A stretch of 64,000 nucleotides of DNA from Hyphomicrobium sp. (GCA_030148425.1 JASBTM010000008.1:682001-746000); one strand, 5' to 3'; numbered from the stretch's first letter, positions 8,957 through 18,239 are shown. Numbers and translations are program-made. Notes: generated by a model not told the origin, from the sequence alone.

Positions 8957-11131
8957 ATGACGTCGATCCCGAATTTTTCTCAAATCCCCCTCGATCCGGA
9001 GACGCCGGCCAAGCCTAGCGCGGCGGCCAAAGCTCCCGAGGCGCCCGTGTGGGAAACGCCGGAAGGCATCCCCGTGAAGCCGGTCTTCACCGACGCGGAT
9101 ACGGCCGGGCTCGATTTCGTCGACGGCTTGCCGGGTATCGCTCCGTTCGTGCGCGGCCCCTATCCGGCGATGTACGCGCTGCAGCCCTGGACCGTTCGCC
9201 AATATGCAGGCTTCTCGACGGCTGAAGATTCGAACGCCTTCTACCGTCGCAACATCGCGGCCGGTCAAAAAGGTCTCTCCATCGCCTTCGACCTCGCGAC
9301 CCACCGCGGCTACGACTCCGACCATCCCCGCGTAAAGGGCGACGTCGGCATGGCGGGCGTCGCTATCGATTCCATCTACGACATGCGCGTGCTCTTCGAC
9401 GGCATTCCGCTGCAAGACATGACCGTGTCGATGACGATGAACGGCGCGGTACTGCCCATTCTCGCCCTCTTCATCGTTGCGGGCGAAGAGCAAGGCGTGC
9501 CGCCGCAGAAGCTCGCCGGAACTATTCAGAACGATATTCTGAAAGAGTTCATGGTGCGCAATACCTACATCTATCCGCCCGCACCTTCGATGCGCATCGT
9601 GTCGGATATCTTCGCCTACACCAGCGCGAATATGCCGAAGTTCAACTCGATCTCGATTTCCGGCTACCACATGCAGGAAGCAGGTGCGACGGCCGACCTC
9701 GAACTCGGCTACACGATTGCCGACGGCATCGAATACGCCCGCGCAGGCGTGGCTGCCGGACTCGACATCGACGCGTTCGCGCCGCGCCTGTCGTTCTTCT
9801 GGGCCATCGGCATGAATTACTTCATGGAGATCGCCAAGATGCGCGCCGCGCGTCTCCTTTGGGCGAAGCTCATCAAGGAAGAATTCAAGCCGAAAGATTC
9901 CCGCTCGCTCTCGCTGCGCACGCATTCGCAGACATCCGGCTGGTCGTTGACCGCACAGGACATCTTCAACAACGCAACGCGCACCTGTCTCGAAGCCATG
10001 GCCGCCACGCAAGGCCACACGCAATCGCTGCACACCAATGGCCTCGACGAAGCCATCGCGCTGCCGACCGACTTCTCCGCCCGCATCGCGCGCAATACGC
10101 AGCTTCTCCTGCAGCAGGAAAGCGGCACCTGCCGGACGATCGACCCTTGGGGCGGCAGTCATTACGTCGAACGGCTCACCTATGAGCTTGCCAAGAAGGC
10201 AATGTCTCACATTCAGGAAGTCGAGGATCAGGGCGGTATGGCGAAGGCCATCGCTGCAGGCATTCCCAAGCTTCGCATCGAGGAAGCCGCCGCCCGCACG
10301 CAGGCCCGCATCGATTCAGGCCGCCAGACGATCACGGGCGTCAACAAGTACCAGATCAAGGGCGACCGGGAGATCAACTTCCTGAAGGTCGACAATCACG
10401 CCGTTCGCGAAGCCCAGCTCGCGAAGCTCGCGCGTCTGCGCGCCGAGAGAAACGAGGCGGAAACGCAAGCCGCGCTGAACGATCTCACCGAAGGCGCCAA
10501 AGGCAACGCCAACCTCTTGGACCTCGCCGTGAAGGCCGCACGCAAAAAGGCGACCGTTGGCGAAATTTCCTACGCGTTGGAGAAAGTGTTCTCGCGCCAC
10601 AAGGCGGAAATTCGCGCGATCAGCGGCGTGTACAAAAAGGAAGCGGCGATGAACCCGAGCCTCGATCGCGTGAAGAAGCTGGTCGAGCAGTTCGACAAGA
10701 ACGACGGTCGCCGCCCGCGTATTCTGATCGCGAAGCTCGGCCAGGATGGCCACGACCGCGGCCAGAAAGTCATCGCATCGGCGTTCGCCGACTTGGGCTT
10801 CGACGTCGACATCGGACCGCTGTTCGCCACCGCCGATGAAGCCGCGCGCCAGGCCGTCGAGAACGACGTGCACGTCGTCGGTGTTTCGACCATGACGGCA
10901 GGCCATCTCACATTGGTGCCCGAACTCAAGTCGGCATTGGACAAGGAAGGCCGCGGCGACATCATGATCGTCGTTGGCGGTGTCATTCCGCCGTCAGATT
11001 ACGAAGCGCTTTATGCGGCGGGCGCCAAGGCCGTGTTTGGCCCAGGCACCAACATACCGGAAGCCGCCGCCGACCTCGTCGAAAAGCTCAACGCGCAGCT
11101 CGGCTACGCCGACAAGCAAGCGGCTGAGTAG
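8957..11131 (+). CDS. mutB: methylmalonyl-CoA mutase, large (catalytic) subunit
   Basis: A 724-residue catalytic subunit, matching the usual length. The TIM-barrel substrate domain includes [19 protein letters not shown] (near residue 75) and the R/H-containing [12 protein letters not shown]. The C-terminal B12-binding domain carries [13 protein letters not shown] near residue 595, the DxHxxG lower-ligand motif that the small subunit lacks. It isomerises (R)-methylmalonyl-CoA to succinyl-CoA with adenosylcobalamin. The ATG at 8957 is preferred to a TTG at 8936. A hypothetical gene follows after three bases. Separation from mutA by ClC and other unrelated genes is unusual, since the pair is normally adjacent. 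Confidence 0.95.
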   Translation: MTSIPNFSQIPLDPETPAKPSAAAKAPEAPVWETPEGIPVKPVFTDADTAGLDFVDGLPGIAPFVRGPYPAMYALQPWTVRQYAGFSTAEDSNAFYRRNIAAGQKGLSIAFDLATHRGYDSDHPRVKGDVGMAGVAIDSIYDMRVLFDGIPLQDMTVSMTMNGAVLPILALFIVAGEEQGVPPQKLAGTIQNDILKEFMVRNTYIYPPAPSMRIVSDIFAYTSANMPKFNSISISGYHMQEAGATADLELGYTIADGIEYARAGVAAGLDIDAFAPRLSFFWAIGMNYFMEIAKMRAARLLWAKLIKEEFKPKDSRSLSLRTHSQTSGWSLTAQDIFNNATRTCLEAMAATQGHTQSLHTNGLDEAIALPTDFSARIARNTQLLLQQESGTCRTIDPWGGSHYVERLTYELAKKAMSHIQEVEDQGGMAKAIAAGIPKLRIEEAAARTQARIDSGRQTITGVNKYQIKGDREINFLKVDNHAVREAQLAKLARLRAERNEAETQAALNDLTEGAKGNANLLDLAVKAARKKATVGEISYALEKVFSRHKAEIRAISGVYKKEAAMNPSLDRVKKLVEQFDKNDGRRPRILIAKLGQDGHDRGQKVIASAFADLGFDVDIGPLFATADEAARQAVENDVHVVGVSTMTAGHLTLVPELKSALDKEGRGDIMIVVGGVIPPSDYEALYAAGAKAVFGPGTNIPEAAADLVEKLNAQLGYADKQAAE

Positions 11132-11134
11132 AAC

Positions 11135-11431
11135 ATGAACGATGACCACAAAAAAAATAAACGCGAGGAAGAACTCGCTAAAACGCCCCTTCGCAAGGCC
11201 AAACCGGAGGAATGGCCCCCTGGAGTACGCGCAATCGCAATTGCGGAAATGGACGCATTGGGGATCGACGCCGCAGGAAATCTTTACTGGCACGGAAAAT
11301 CAGTAGCGATCAGAAAAATCGAGCTTCGCAATATTGAGCTGGTGTTAGCAGGCCTTGCCACCTTGGCTACTGTCATCCAAGCAGCGGTTGCGCTTGCCCC
11401 CGCATTACCTAGATGGTTGGGCACCAATTAG
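11135..11431 (+). CDS. hypothetical protein with C-terminal membrane anchor
   Basis: 98 residues. A charged, Lys-rich first ~30 residues are followed by a small domain with the pattern GIDAAGNLYWHGKSV (about 44-58), then a hydrophobic segment (about 70-93). It begins three bases after the mutB stop, so it is probably read through from mutB, but no link to the mutase is evident. The GNLYWHGK motif recurs in short uncharacterised proteobacterial proteins. Confidence 0.55.
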   Translation: MNDDHKKNKREEELAKTPLRKAKPEEWPPGVRAIAIAEMDALGIDAAGNLYWHGKSVAIRKIELRNIELVLAGLATLATVIQAAVALAPALPRWLGTN

Positions 11432-11522
11432 GATGCTGGGGGTAGCCTCTTGATGCGCTACGGCGCAGACGCCAACAGAGGCGTTTCCAAATTATAATAA
11501 CGTAGTAGGGAAGGCAGCGACC

Positions 11523-11729
11523 ATGGCATTCGACCAGATCAAGTTGGAGATCTCCCAGCTTTTGACCGAGATGCAGAACCAGCCGACCGATAAGCACGAG
11601 ATATATCTCTCGCTTGTCGAAAAGCTGAACCAGCTCAAGGCGACCGGCATGCCGCTGCCGGAAGATCTCGTGAAACTCGAGCACGATCTCGAAGCGGAAT
11701 TCGCCAGCGAACAGCGCGAAGGCGAATAA
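11523..11729 (+). CDS. small helical protein, unknown function
   Basis: A 68-residue, acidic, probably all-alpha cytoplasmic protein (MAFDQIKLEISQLLTEMQNQ...). It has heptad-like leucines and no cysteine or membrane segment. It ends 14 bases before the DUF2971 gene, so the two probably form an operon. No family recognised. Confidence 0.65.
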   Translation: MAFDQIKLEISQLLTEMQNQPTDKHEIYLSLVEKLNQLKATGMPLPEDLVKLEHDLEAEFASEQREGE

Positions 11730-11743
11730 GCCGTGCGCCTGCA

Positions 11744-12382
11744 ATGACGGCTGAGAAGACACCACTCCGCCTTCGGAAATACACGAGTTTGGCCGTAGCC
11801 ATCGATCTGCTGCGCAACCGCCGTCTCGCGTTGGTCGATCCGAGGAACTGGGTCGACCGCAACGACATAGCGTATCTGCAGGAATACAAACGGCGCAAGG
11901 CGCTGAAATCTCTCGTCGTCACCTGCTTCACGACGAAGGCCGAACAGTACCATCACTGGAAGTCCTTCGCCGACGGCACCGACGGCGTCTGCATCCAGTT
12001 TCATGGCAAGGCGCTGATCGACCACGTCGCGCGTCAGTCCGGATTCCGCTGCGGCCTCGTCGCCTATAAGCGCAACAACACGGCCGACGACTGGAATCCG
12101 AAGACGAGCGAAATTCCGTTTCTGAAACGCCTCGCTTACCGCGACGAAGGCGAATATCGCATTCTGTTCGAGGACAAAGAGAGCGTCCTCGAAATCAAGG
12201 ATCTGACAATCGATCTCGACTGCGTTTCTCGCATCGTCATTAGTCCGCGCCTCGCAAAAGGCCTGTTCCAGGCCGTCAAAGATCAGCTCGCGTCGATCTC
12301 AACCGCTCCGCGCATTCCGATTCAGCAGTCTTCGATTCTCGACAGCGCCCTCTGGCGCGCCCGCCTCGGCAAGCCGGTCTGA
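11744..12382 (+). CDS. DUF2971 family protein
   Basis: A 212-residue cytoplasmic protein with the DUF2971 layout: LRKYTSLAVAIDLLRNRRL near the start, VDPRNWVDRND, a TCFTT strand (about 65-69), the WKSFADGTDGVCIQF segment near 75-90, and a late RIVISPRLAKG. DUF2971 proteins are widespread, sometimes found near defence or stress genes, and have no established activity. It is preceded by the 68-residue gene with a 14-base gap. A hairpin (ATGGCCGC-N4-GCGGCCAT, 12422-12441) lies 40 bases past the stop. Confidence 0.75.
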   Translation: MTAEKTPLRLRKYTSLAVAIDLLRNRRLALVDPRNWVDRNDIAYLQEYKRRKALKSLVVTCFTTKAEQYHHWKSFADGTDGVCIQFHGKALIDHVARQSGFRCGLVAYKRNNTADDWNPKTSEIPFLKRLAYRDEGEYRILFEDKESVLEIKDLTIDLDCVSRIVISPRLAKGLFQAVKDQLASISTAPRIPIQQSSILDSALWRARLGKPV

Positions 12383-12469
12383 ACGTGATCCTCCATCTCC
12401 CGTCATCCAGCGCAGACGTGGATGGCCGCCTACGCGGCCATGACGTTTAGAGAGGGACAGGTCTCGCCC

Positions 12470-12539
12470 CGCATCCCGGCGAAGGCCGGGATCCAGCCAA
12501 GCCGGATGTTCGGGCGAATCTCCGCCTTACGGGGATGCG
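12470..12539 (-). repeat. REP/BIME-like palindromic repeat, family A (inverted copy)
   Basis: This matches the reverse complement of the element at 8177-8249 over about 70 bases, with scattered differences. It has the same two-hairpin organisation and the same CCAAGC-GGATGTTCGG spacer core. It lies in the 303-base convergent gap between the DUF2971 and HdeA-like genes. That gap holds only this element, the next one and the hairpin at 12422-12441. Confidence 0.8.
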
Positions 12540-12560
12540 TGAAAAGGCGCGCTCATTGAG

Positions 12561-12644
12561 CGTCATCCTCGGGCTCGTCCCGAGGATCCATGGTGGATCA
12601 CGCCCAGCTGAAAGATGGATCCTCGGCATAAAGTCGAGGATGAC
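12561..12644 (+). repeat. REP/BIME-like palindromic repeat, family B
   Basis: An 84-base two-hairpin element. The left hairpin is CCTCGGG-N4-CCCGAGG and the right is the CCTCGGC...GTCGAGG arm, with GTCATCC/GGATGAC outer ends and GATCCAT/ATGGATC inner ends. A copy in reverse orientation is at 41161-41242: the left arm here matches the complement of the right arm there. It is a different family from the CCCC/GGGG elements next to it. Confidence 0.8.
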
Positions 12645-12685
12645 ATTCATTGCGGCCGAAGGGGCACTCTCAACCCAGCCCGTCC

Positions 12686-13291
12686 CTACTCGTCGCCACC
12701 GCTGTCGGTGTCACTGTCGTCACCCATGAACTTTTCGCTCGTCGTGAAAAGTCCCATCTCGGGATGCTCGACGCAGTAGGTCGTGATCTTTTCGACGCTT
12801 GCACCGAACTTTTCCATGTCGATCACCGTGCTTTTGGCGACGCTTGCGTGATATCCCGCAAGCCACATGAGGATCTGGCCAAGCCCGTCGGTTTCATTTT
12901 CCTTGGTGGAGTTCACCGCCTCGCACTTCAGAATGGCGAGATCGATGGCCTTCGGCGTCGCGTCCTCGGCGTTCTCTCCCATGAACTTCGACGACGCTGT
13001 CATCACCCCGACGCCGGGATTCTTGCCGCAATAATCGGTCGTCGCCGCGAATTCCTTTGCAACATTGTCGAAATCGACGACGGTGCCCTGCTCATCGGTC
13101 GCTTGATAGCCTTCCATCCAATAGAGGATGACGCTCGCGCCATAATTGGCTGATTTGTCGGACGACTGCACTTTCTCAGTCAGCTCTTTGCACGATAGCG
13201 TGGAAGCATCGAGTGACTCGGCCGCTGAGGCCGAAATGGCGGGAGCAAGCAGGAACGCCGCGGCGATCACGCTCAGCAGAAGACGCTTCAT
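12686..13291 (-). CDS. periplasmic protein with two tandem HdeA-like domains
   Basis: A 201-residue precursor with signal peptide (residues 1-24). Two similar units follow. Residues about 30-105 carry LSCKELTEK...YWMEGYQA...YCGKNPGVGVMTASSKFMG; residues about 119-190 carry LKCEAVNS...MWLAGYHA...YCVEHPEMGLFTTSEKFMG. Each has one conserved Cys pair (C34/C88 and C123/C173), the W-(M/L)-x-G-Y motif and the C-x4-P-x6 end typical of HdeA, an acid-activated periplasmic chaperone. HdeA is normally a single ~90-residue domain; this is an internal duplication. The tail is Asp/Ser/Gly-rich. A CTGGAGC ribosome site supports the ATG at 13291. Confidence 0.72.
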   Translation of the reverse strand: MKRLLLSVIAAAFLLAPAISASAAESLDASTLSCKELTEKVQSSDKSANYGASVILYWMEGYQATDEQGTVVDFDNVAKEFAATTDYCGKNPGVGVMTASSKFMGENAEDATPKAIDLAILKCEAVNSTKENETDGLGQILMWLAGYHASVAKSTVIDMEKFGASVEKITTYCVEHPEMGLFTTSEKFMGDDSDTDSGGDE

Positions 13292-13522
13292 AAGTAAGCT
13301 CCAGATGTAACAATCAAAGAGGAAGAGACAGCCATATCGCTGCGGTCCCTCTTCGCACACCAATGAGACCCGTCAAGTAGCGGCATGTCCCGGAGCACGA
13401 ATCAGCGATGAAGAAAATATACGCGAAGCGTCGATAAAGTTCGTGTGCGAATTATCTCGGGTTGAAAGCTAATTCTCAACGGGCGCTTCACCCTGCCAGC
13501 GCTCGCACCGCTCAAAGCGGAA

Positions 13523-13546
13523 AGGCCCGGCGCACGCACCGGGCCT
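13523..13546 (-). terminator. hairpin downstream of the 13558-13986 gene
   Basis: AGGCCCGG-N8-CCGGGCCT, an 8-bp perfect GC-rich stem, beginning 12 bases beyond the minus-strand stop at 13558 and followed on that strand by TTTCC. It is a plausible intrinsic terminator with a short T-tract. Confidence 0.6.
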
Positions 13547-13557
13547 AGATGCAATTC

Positions 13558-13986
13558 TCAAAACTTCCGAAGGCGGAAGAAAGCCGTACCCGCTTCGCCG
13601 GCCAAGTTCACCGTGCCCGTACGCCCAGAAACGGTGATCTTGATCGAGCCGCCGGTGTTGTACTGTTCATTGAAGAAGCGGCCGACGTAGCTGTCCGCTC
13701 CAACCTTCGTCAGCTGAGCCGTCTGATCGACCTTCGCCGATGCTGTGGCGCACGAGGCCGACATTTCGTAGCTGCGCTCGCCCGTCTTGGAAAAGTGAGC
13801 CCGGCACCGCGCAGCTTCTTTCGAGCCCGACGCGAAATTGATGTTACCGTTGCCGGACCAGGTTCCGACCAGCATCACCGACTCGGCCCTCGCCTCGGCC
13901 CCAGCGAGGCCGATGCCCATAACGCCCACGAGCGCGGCGGTAAAAACTGAAGCGCGGCGCGCTTTCGAAGATTGGCTCTGGATCAT
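13558..13986 (-). CDS. secreted protein of a rhizobial-type unknown family
   Basis: A 142-residue precursor: a basic start, a hydrophobic segment and cleavage near AEARA-ES (residue ~35). The mature part has the pattern GTWSGNGNINFASGSKE, then ARCRAHFSK and an SCAT segment, which give two cysteines likely to form a disulfide. It ends with a beta-rich stretch (GTAFFRLRKF). The GTWSGxGxxxFxSGxxExxRCRAxY pattern is familiar from uncharacterised Hyphomicrobiales exported proteins. GGAGATAGAGGA precedes the ATG at 13986. Confidence 0.65.
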   Translation of the reverse strand: MIQSQSSKARRASVFTAALVGVMGIGLAGAEARAESVMLVGTWSGNGNINFASGSKEAARCRAHFSKTGERSYEMSASCATASAKVDQTAQLTKVGADSYVGRFFNEQYNTGGSIKITVSGRTGTVNLAGEAGTAFFRLRKF

Positions 13987-14304
13987 TCCTCTATCTCCAT
14001 TGAGACCGGCGCCCACCGATTATAACGCACCACGTCCGAGGTTGCAGCCGGGAGCACGTAGGCATCGGCTGCAATTTCGTCAATTGCCGGAAATTGCAAA
14101 CCGGCGGTTTTTGGGCGTTCCCGTTTGCGGTTTAAAGTGACGCGGCAGCGAGAGGTTCCGCCGCGCATCCCGTACTGCACATCGAGATACGCAACACTGT
14201 CATGACCGATAGGCGGATCGCCGTCAGAAGGCATTCGTCATTTGGTTGCAACATTCTTAGCGGGCGAACTTGTCGTTTACTGAAAAGCGTGCTCAGCAGG
14301 GAAA
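13987..14304. other. intergenic region between divergent genes
   Basis: 318 bases holding the promoters of the secreted-protein gene (leftward) and the prolyl aminopeptidase gene (rightward). The only structure seen is a perfect inverted repeat, GCAATTTC-N11-GAAATTGC (14071-14097), a possible operator. No RNA gene or coding sequence recognised. Confidence 0.5.
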
Positions 14305-15261
14305 ATGAAGACCCTTCCGGAATCCTTCCGCCCTTTTGACGCCCGCATGCTCGCCGTCGGCGACGGCCATTGGGTTTATGTCGAGGAAGTCGGGAGGAAG
14401 GGCGGCCGTCCGGTCGTGTTCCTGCACGGTGGCCCGGGCAGCGGTTCGCAGGCACTCCATCGAACGCTTTTCGATCCGGCGCGCGATCACGTTTTCCTCA
14501 TCGATCAGCGGGGCGCAGGGAGAAGTCATCCCTATCTCTCCTGCCACGCGAATACGACCGCGCATCTCATTGCCGATCTCGAGCTTGTTCGCGATCATTT
14601 CGGCATCTCCCGCTGGATGATCGTTGGCGGCTCATGGGGATCGACCCTGGCGCTCGCCTATGCCGAAAAGCATCCCGAGCGCGTCACGGCCCTTGTCCTG
14701 CGCGCGTTGTTTCTCGGCACCGATGCGGAAGTCAGGTGGGCGTTTGTCGACGGTCCGAAAATTTTCCGGCCCGAGCTTTTCGAAGTCTTCAGCCGTCTCC
14801 TTCCGCCGGACGAGCGCGTCGACCCTCTCGCCGCCTATGTCACTCTTCTGACCGGGCCGGATGGCCCCTCGCGGACGCTGGCGGCGCACGCCTGGAACGC
14901 GTACGAGCGCACCCTTTCCGAGCTTGCGCCGAAGCACGCAGGCCTTCCCGAAACCGTTGCCGAAGGCGCGCGCCTGCCCCCGACCCCGATCGTCGAAGCG
15001 CATTACATCAAGAACAGCTTCTTTCTCGCACCGGGTGAATTACTCGCGAATGCGCACAAGCTTCGCGACATTCCCGGCGCGATCATTCAAGGGCGCTACG
15101 ATCTTCTGTGCCCGCCAGCCAATGCGCATGCCCTCGCGGCGGCGTGGCCCGCCGTCCGTCTCGAAATCTTCGATCACGCCGGACATTCGATGACCGAGCC
15201 CGGCGTCATGGACGCCATGCGCAGCGCCATCACAAACCTCGGTGACGCAGCACAGCCCTAG
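14305..15261 (+). CDS. pip: prolyl aminopeptidase (proline iminopeptidase), alpha/beta hydrolase
   Basis: A 318-residue alpha/beta hydrolase of the S33 peptidase family, releasing N-terminal proline from peptides. Visible motifs are HGGPGSG (41-47, oxyanion region), DQRGAGRS (67-74) and the nucleophile elbow GGSWGS with Ser110. The probable acid is in GRYDLLCP and the histidine in HAGHSMTEPG near the C-terminus. No signal peptide, so cytoplasmic. A second family member lies at 57825-58784; the two share motifs but differ widely elsewhere, so one may have another substrate. The start has AGGGAA upstream. Confidence 0.88.
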   Translation: MKTLPESFRPFDARMLAVGDGHWVYVEEVGRKGGRPVVFLHGGPGSGSQALHRTLFDPARDHVFLIDQRGAGRSHPYLSCHANTTAHLIADLELVRDHFGISRWMIVGGSWGSTLALAYAEKHPERVTALVLRALFLGTDAEVRWAFVDGPKIFRPELFEVFSRLLPPDERVDPLAAYVTLLTGPDGPSRTLAAHAWNAYERTLSELAPKHAGLPETVAEGARLPPTPIVEAHYIKNSFFLAPGELLANAHKLRDIPGAIIQGRYDLLCPPANAHALAAAWPAVRLEIFDHAGHSMTEPGVMDAMRSAITNLGDAAQP

Positions 15262-15582
15262 GGCCAACGCCGGCCGCTGCCGTGCTCACCTTCATTAACG
15301 GTTCATTTGTCTGCGGTTTTTCCGCGTCCGAGCGCCACAGTCGAGCCCAAATGGACGATGGTTCTTGACTTCCGAGCCGAACACCGTCACTAGCAGCGCA
15401 TTGCTCTCCGATGGCGCTCGGGTCCTCGTGCCACTTAAAAGCGGTTCAATCACCGCGCTCGACCCTGCATTGAGATCAATCCTTATAGACAAGGCCGCAC
15501 CCCGAAAGCGCCGGTGTGGGCCATGGGACGAGCCTCCGGCACAAAGATGCGCGGGGATCGAAGCCCTTGGGACTCTTTTACT
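15262..15582. other. leader region upstream of the DEAD-box helicase gene
   Basis: 321 bases without a recognisable gene. It contains a weak TTGACT promoter-like hexamer near 15365 and no clear hairpin. DEAD-box helicase genes often have long regulated 5' leaders, so part of this may be untranslated mRNA; that is inference. An in-frame ATG at 15514 would extend the helicase into this region. Confidence 0.35.
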
Positions 15583-17454
15583 TTGACAACTGAAACTTTT
15601 GAGGCTTTCGGATTTGCCGAGCCTCTCGCGCGCGCCCTGACGCAGTGCGGGTATACGACGCCGACACCGATCCAGGTGCAGGCTCTCCCGCCGCAGATGG
15701 AAGGCCGCGACCTGCTCGGCATGGCCGAGACAGGCTCGGGCAAGACCGCGACTTTCCTCCTTCCGCTTCTGAACAAGTTTGCGGCAAACCCGTCCGATCC
15801 GCAGTGGAAACAGGTCTCGGCCTTGATCCTCGCGCCGACGCGCGAGCTTGCAGTCCAGATCGACCAGGAAGTCGCTAAGCTCTCGCGCAACATGAACCTT
15901 CGCCGTGCCGTCGTCCTTGGTGGCGTCAGCAAAGGCCCGCAGATCAACGCGCTAAAGCGTGGCGTTCACATCCTCGTCGCGACGCCGGGCCGCTTGCTTG
16001 ACCACGTCAACATGCGCAGCTGCGATCTTTCGGGCGTGCAGACGCTCGTCATCGACGAAGCCGACCGCATGTTCGACATGGGCTTCGTCCGCGATATCAA
16101 GAAGATCGTCTCGCTCATCCCGCAGAAGCGGCGCACCGCGCTCTTCTCCGCAACGATGCCGGACGAGATTAAGAAATTCGCCTACGACATTCTGCACGAT
16201 CCCTATCGCATCGATCTCTCTTCGAAGAAGATCGTCGTCGATCGCATCGATCAGAAGATCATGATCGTGAAGACGCCGGATAAGCAGAGCCGCCTCCACA
16301 CCATCCTGAACGACGAAGCCGCTTCGCGCGTCATCGTCTTCACGCGGACGAAGCGCGGCGCTGACCGCGTCGCCGGCCGCCTCGGCATGGCGGGAATCAG
16401 CTCGGCGGCCTTCCACGGCAACAAAGCGCAGAACGCTCGTCAACGGGCGCTCAACGACTTCACGATGGGCCACATCCGCGTGCTCGTCGCGACCGACATC
16501 GCCGCGCGCGGCATTGACGTCTCGAACATCACGCACGTCATCAACTTCGAAATGCCGCTCGATCCCGAAACCTATGTGCATCGCGTTGGCCGCACGGCCC
16601 GCAAAGGCACCAACGGCATCGCGATCTCGCTGTGCGATCCGTCCGAGCGCCAGGAACTCCGCGCCATCGAGCGCATGATGAAGCAGCCGCTTGAAGTCAT
16701 CGATGACATCGGTGGCGAGTCGATTCCGGCACTGCCCCGCAACCACCGCCTCAGCGACGACGAAAGTCCGCGTCGCGAAGGCGGTCGCGAGGGCCGTGGC
16801 AGTCCCCGCCATCGCGAAGGCGGTCCTCGTCAGGAACGTCACGCAGCCCATGGCCGCCCATCGGGCGAACGCTCAGGCGATCGTCGCAACGAACGTCCGC
16901 GTGGCCCGGGCCGTGACAGGGATCAGGCTTCTCACACCGAAGGCAACGTCCGAGGCGCTGCTGTATTCGGAGTGTCGGATCAAGGTCGTCCCGCGCGCCC
17001 AGAACGTCCCGCACGTTCGGAACGCCCGGCATATCAAGCGCGTCCGGCCCGCCCGGAAGGCTCGGCTCGTGCTGAGGGTTCGGCCCGTCCCGCGCGTCAG
17101 GAGCGTCCGCATCGCGACACCGAAGCCCGCTCTCCGCGTGATCGCGATCAGCACGCCCGTCCCCACAACGCGAACGGCGAACGCCGCCGCGAGCAGGGTC
17201 CGAGCGAGCACCATCGCCCGAAAGATCACCGCAACGAGCCTCGCAGCGAGAATGGTCACGAGCATCGCGCGACGCATCGCAACGCCGAAGGCCGCCACCG
17301 TAGCGAAACGCACGGTGCAAACCGCGACGCCGGTCAGGGTCCGAAAAAGCCGCAGCACAACGGCGAAAATCGCCGCTCGTGGGGCAACGACGGCAACGCA
17401 CCGAAGTTCATGAAGCGCCGCGACGACGACCGCCGCGCTCGCCCAGCGCGCTGA
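15583..17454 (+). CDS. rhlE: DEAD-box ATP-dependent RNA helicase, RhlE type, with long basic disordered tail
   Basis: 623 residues from a TTG at 15583, placing TETFEAFGFAEPLARAL where the family's Q-motif leader begins. The core (1 to ~385) shows the GYTTPTPIQ Q motif, motif I AETGSGKT (near 50), PTRELAVQI, motif II DEAD (near 158), motif III SAT, and motif VI HRVGRTARKG. The remaining ~235 residues are low-complexity Arg/Glu/Pro/Gly/His-rich, including an (A/V)RPER-like reiteration, typical of RNA-binding extensions. Likely roles are ribosome assembly or mRNA remodelling. A strong terminator follows at 17479. A longer start at 15514 cannot be excluded. Confidence 0.9.
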   Translation: MTTETFEAFGFAEPLARALTQCGYTTPTPIQVQALPPQMEGRDLLGMAETGSGKTATFLLPLLNKFAANPSDPQWKQVSALILAPTRELAVQIDQEVAKLSRNMNLRRAVVLGGVSKGPQINALKRGVHILVATPGRLLDHVNMRSCDLSGVQTLVIDEADRMFDMGFVRDIKKIVSLIPQKRRTALFSATMPDEIKKFAYDILHDPYRIDLSSKKIVVDRIDQKIMIVKTPDKQSRLHTILNDEAASRVIVFTRTKRGADRVAGRLGMAGISSAAFHGNKAQNARQRALNDFTMGHIRVLVATDIAARGIDVSNITHVINFEMPLDPETYVHRVGRTARKGTNGIAISLCDPSERQELRAIERMMKQPLEVIDDIGGESIPALPRNHRLSDDESPRREGGREGRGSPRHREGGPRQERHAAHGRPSGERSGDRRNERPRGPGRDRDQASHTEGNVRGAAVFGVSDQGRPARPERPARSERPAYQARPARPEGSARAEGSARPARQERPHRDTEARSPRDRDQHARPHNANGERRREQGPSEHHRPKDHRNEPRSENGHEHRATHRNAEGRHRSETHGANRDAGQGPKKPQHNGENRRSWGNDGNAPKFMKRRDDDRRARPAR

Positions 17455-17478
17455 GCGACGCAAATACTCGAAAGATCG

Positions 17479-17513
17479 AAGCCCGGCCCATAAAAAAGGC
17501 CGGGCTTTTTATT
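17479..17513 (+). terminator. intrinsic terminator after rhlE
   Basis: AAGCCCGGCC, a short A-rich loop, then GGCCGGGCTTTTTATT: a 9-10 bp GC stem followed by a T-tract on the plus strand, 25 bases past the stop. The A-run inside the loop gives no comparable T-tract on the minus strand, although it lies between two convergent genes. Confidence 0.9.
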
Positions 17514-17573
17514 AAGCCCGGCTCAGTTGGAGCGAATGGAGAGAGAGAAGCGAGGATTAAAGCGGTTGCAGCT

Positions 17574-18239
17574 TTAGCCCTTCTTGTCGGGTTCCGCCGG
17601 AGCCTGATCCGGACCGCCGTCATGGTCGTCGTCGTTGTCCTGAGCGCCACCCATTCCAGGACCATGGTCCCTCGGGCCGCCATGGCCGAACCAGCCGCCG
17701 TGCTCACGTCCGCCCGGACCCCAACCGCCGGCAAAGCGGTGACCATGCGGAGGGCCGAAGCCCGGCGACAGCTCACGCACCAGCGGATGCAGAACATCCT
17801 TCTGCTCAGCCGACAGCGACGCATAGAATGGCGAGAACGCGGCGGAGAACGCCTTCATGTTCTCGGCGCGCTCACCCATCCGCTTGCTCATCTTCTCGAA
17901 GCGAGCCGCGAGATCCGGACGCTTGTCCTCAGCGGACCCTTTTTCGCGCTCGGCCTTCCGCTCTGCGCGCGTCTTCTTCCACTCCTCGATGCGGGCTTCG
18001 CGAGACTTGAAAGCATCGCGAACCTGCGCCTCGACGGGAGCCCAGAGCTTCTCCTGGTCGGGCGTGAGTTGCAGCGCCGTCTTGACCATCGCCAGACGGC
18101 CGTCCTCGAGGCGCGAACGGGTTTCCGGCGTCATCATCCGCCAGCCGCCGTTGTCGGCCGTCTTTGCAATGGCAACTGTCGCCGGAACAGCAGCGATGGC
18201 TGCAAGGGCGATCCAGGTACCGCGCGATAAGTTTTTCAT
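17574..18239 (-). CDS. Spy/CpxP-like periplasmic LTxxQ protein
   Basis: 221 residues. A signal sequence (about 1-25) is followed by a helical domain with two LTxxQ-type repeats, LTPDQ (58-62) and LSAEQ (about 142-146), between which lies a long Arg/Lys/Glu helix. Spy and CpxP are cradle-shaped periplasmic chaperones or stress sensors; related CzcE/CnrX-like proteins sense metals. The final ~60 residues are Gly/His/Asp-rich (GHGGPRDHGPG and similar) and could bind metal. AAGGAG lies upstream of the ATG at 18239. It converges on rhlE across the terminator. Confidence 0.8.
   Translation of the reverse strand: MKNLSRGTWIALAAIAAVPATVAIAKTADNGGWRMMTPETRSRLEDGRLAMVKTALQLTPDQEKLWAPVEAQVRDAFKSREARIEEWKKTRAERKAEREKGSAEDKRPDLAARFEKMSKRMGERAENMKAFSAAFSPFYASLSAEQKDVLHPLVRELSPGFGPPHGHRFAGGWGPGGREHGGWFGHGGPRDHGPGMGGAQDNDDDHDGGPDQAPAEPDKKG

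Noticed and set aside
15295..15492. Minus-strand 65-codon frame in the leader of rhlE
   Set aside because: No ribosome site or domain; more likely untranslated leader.
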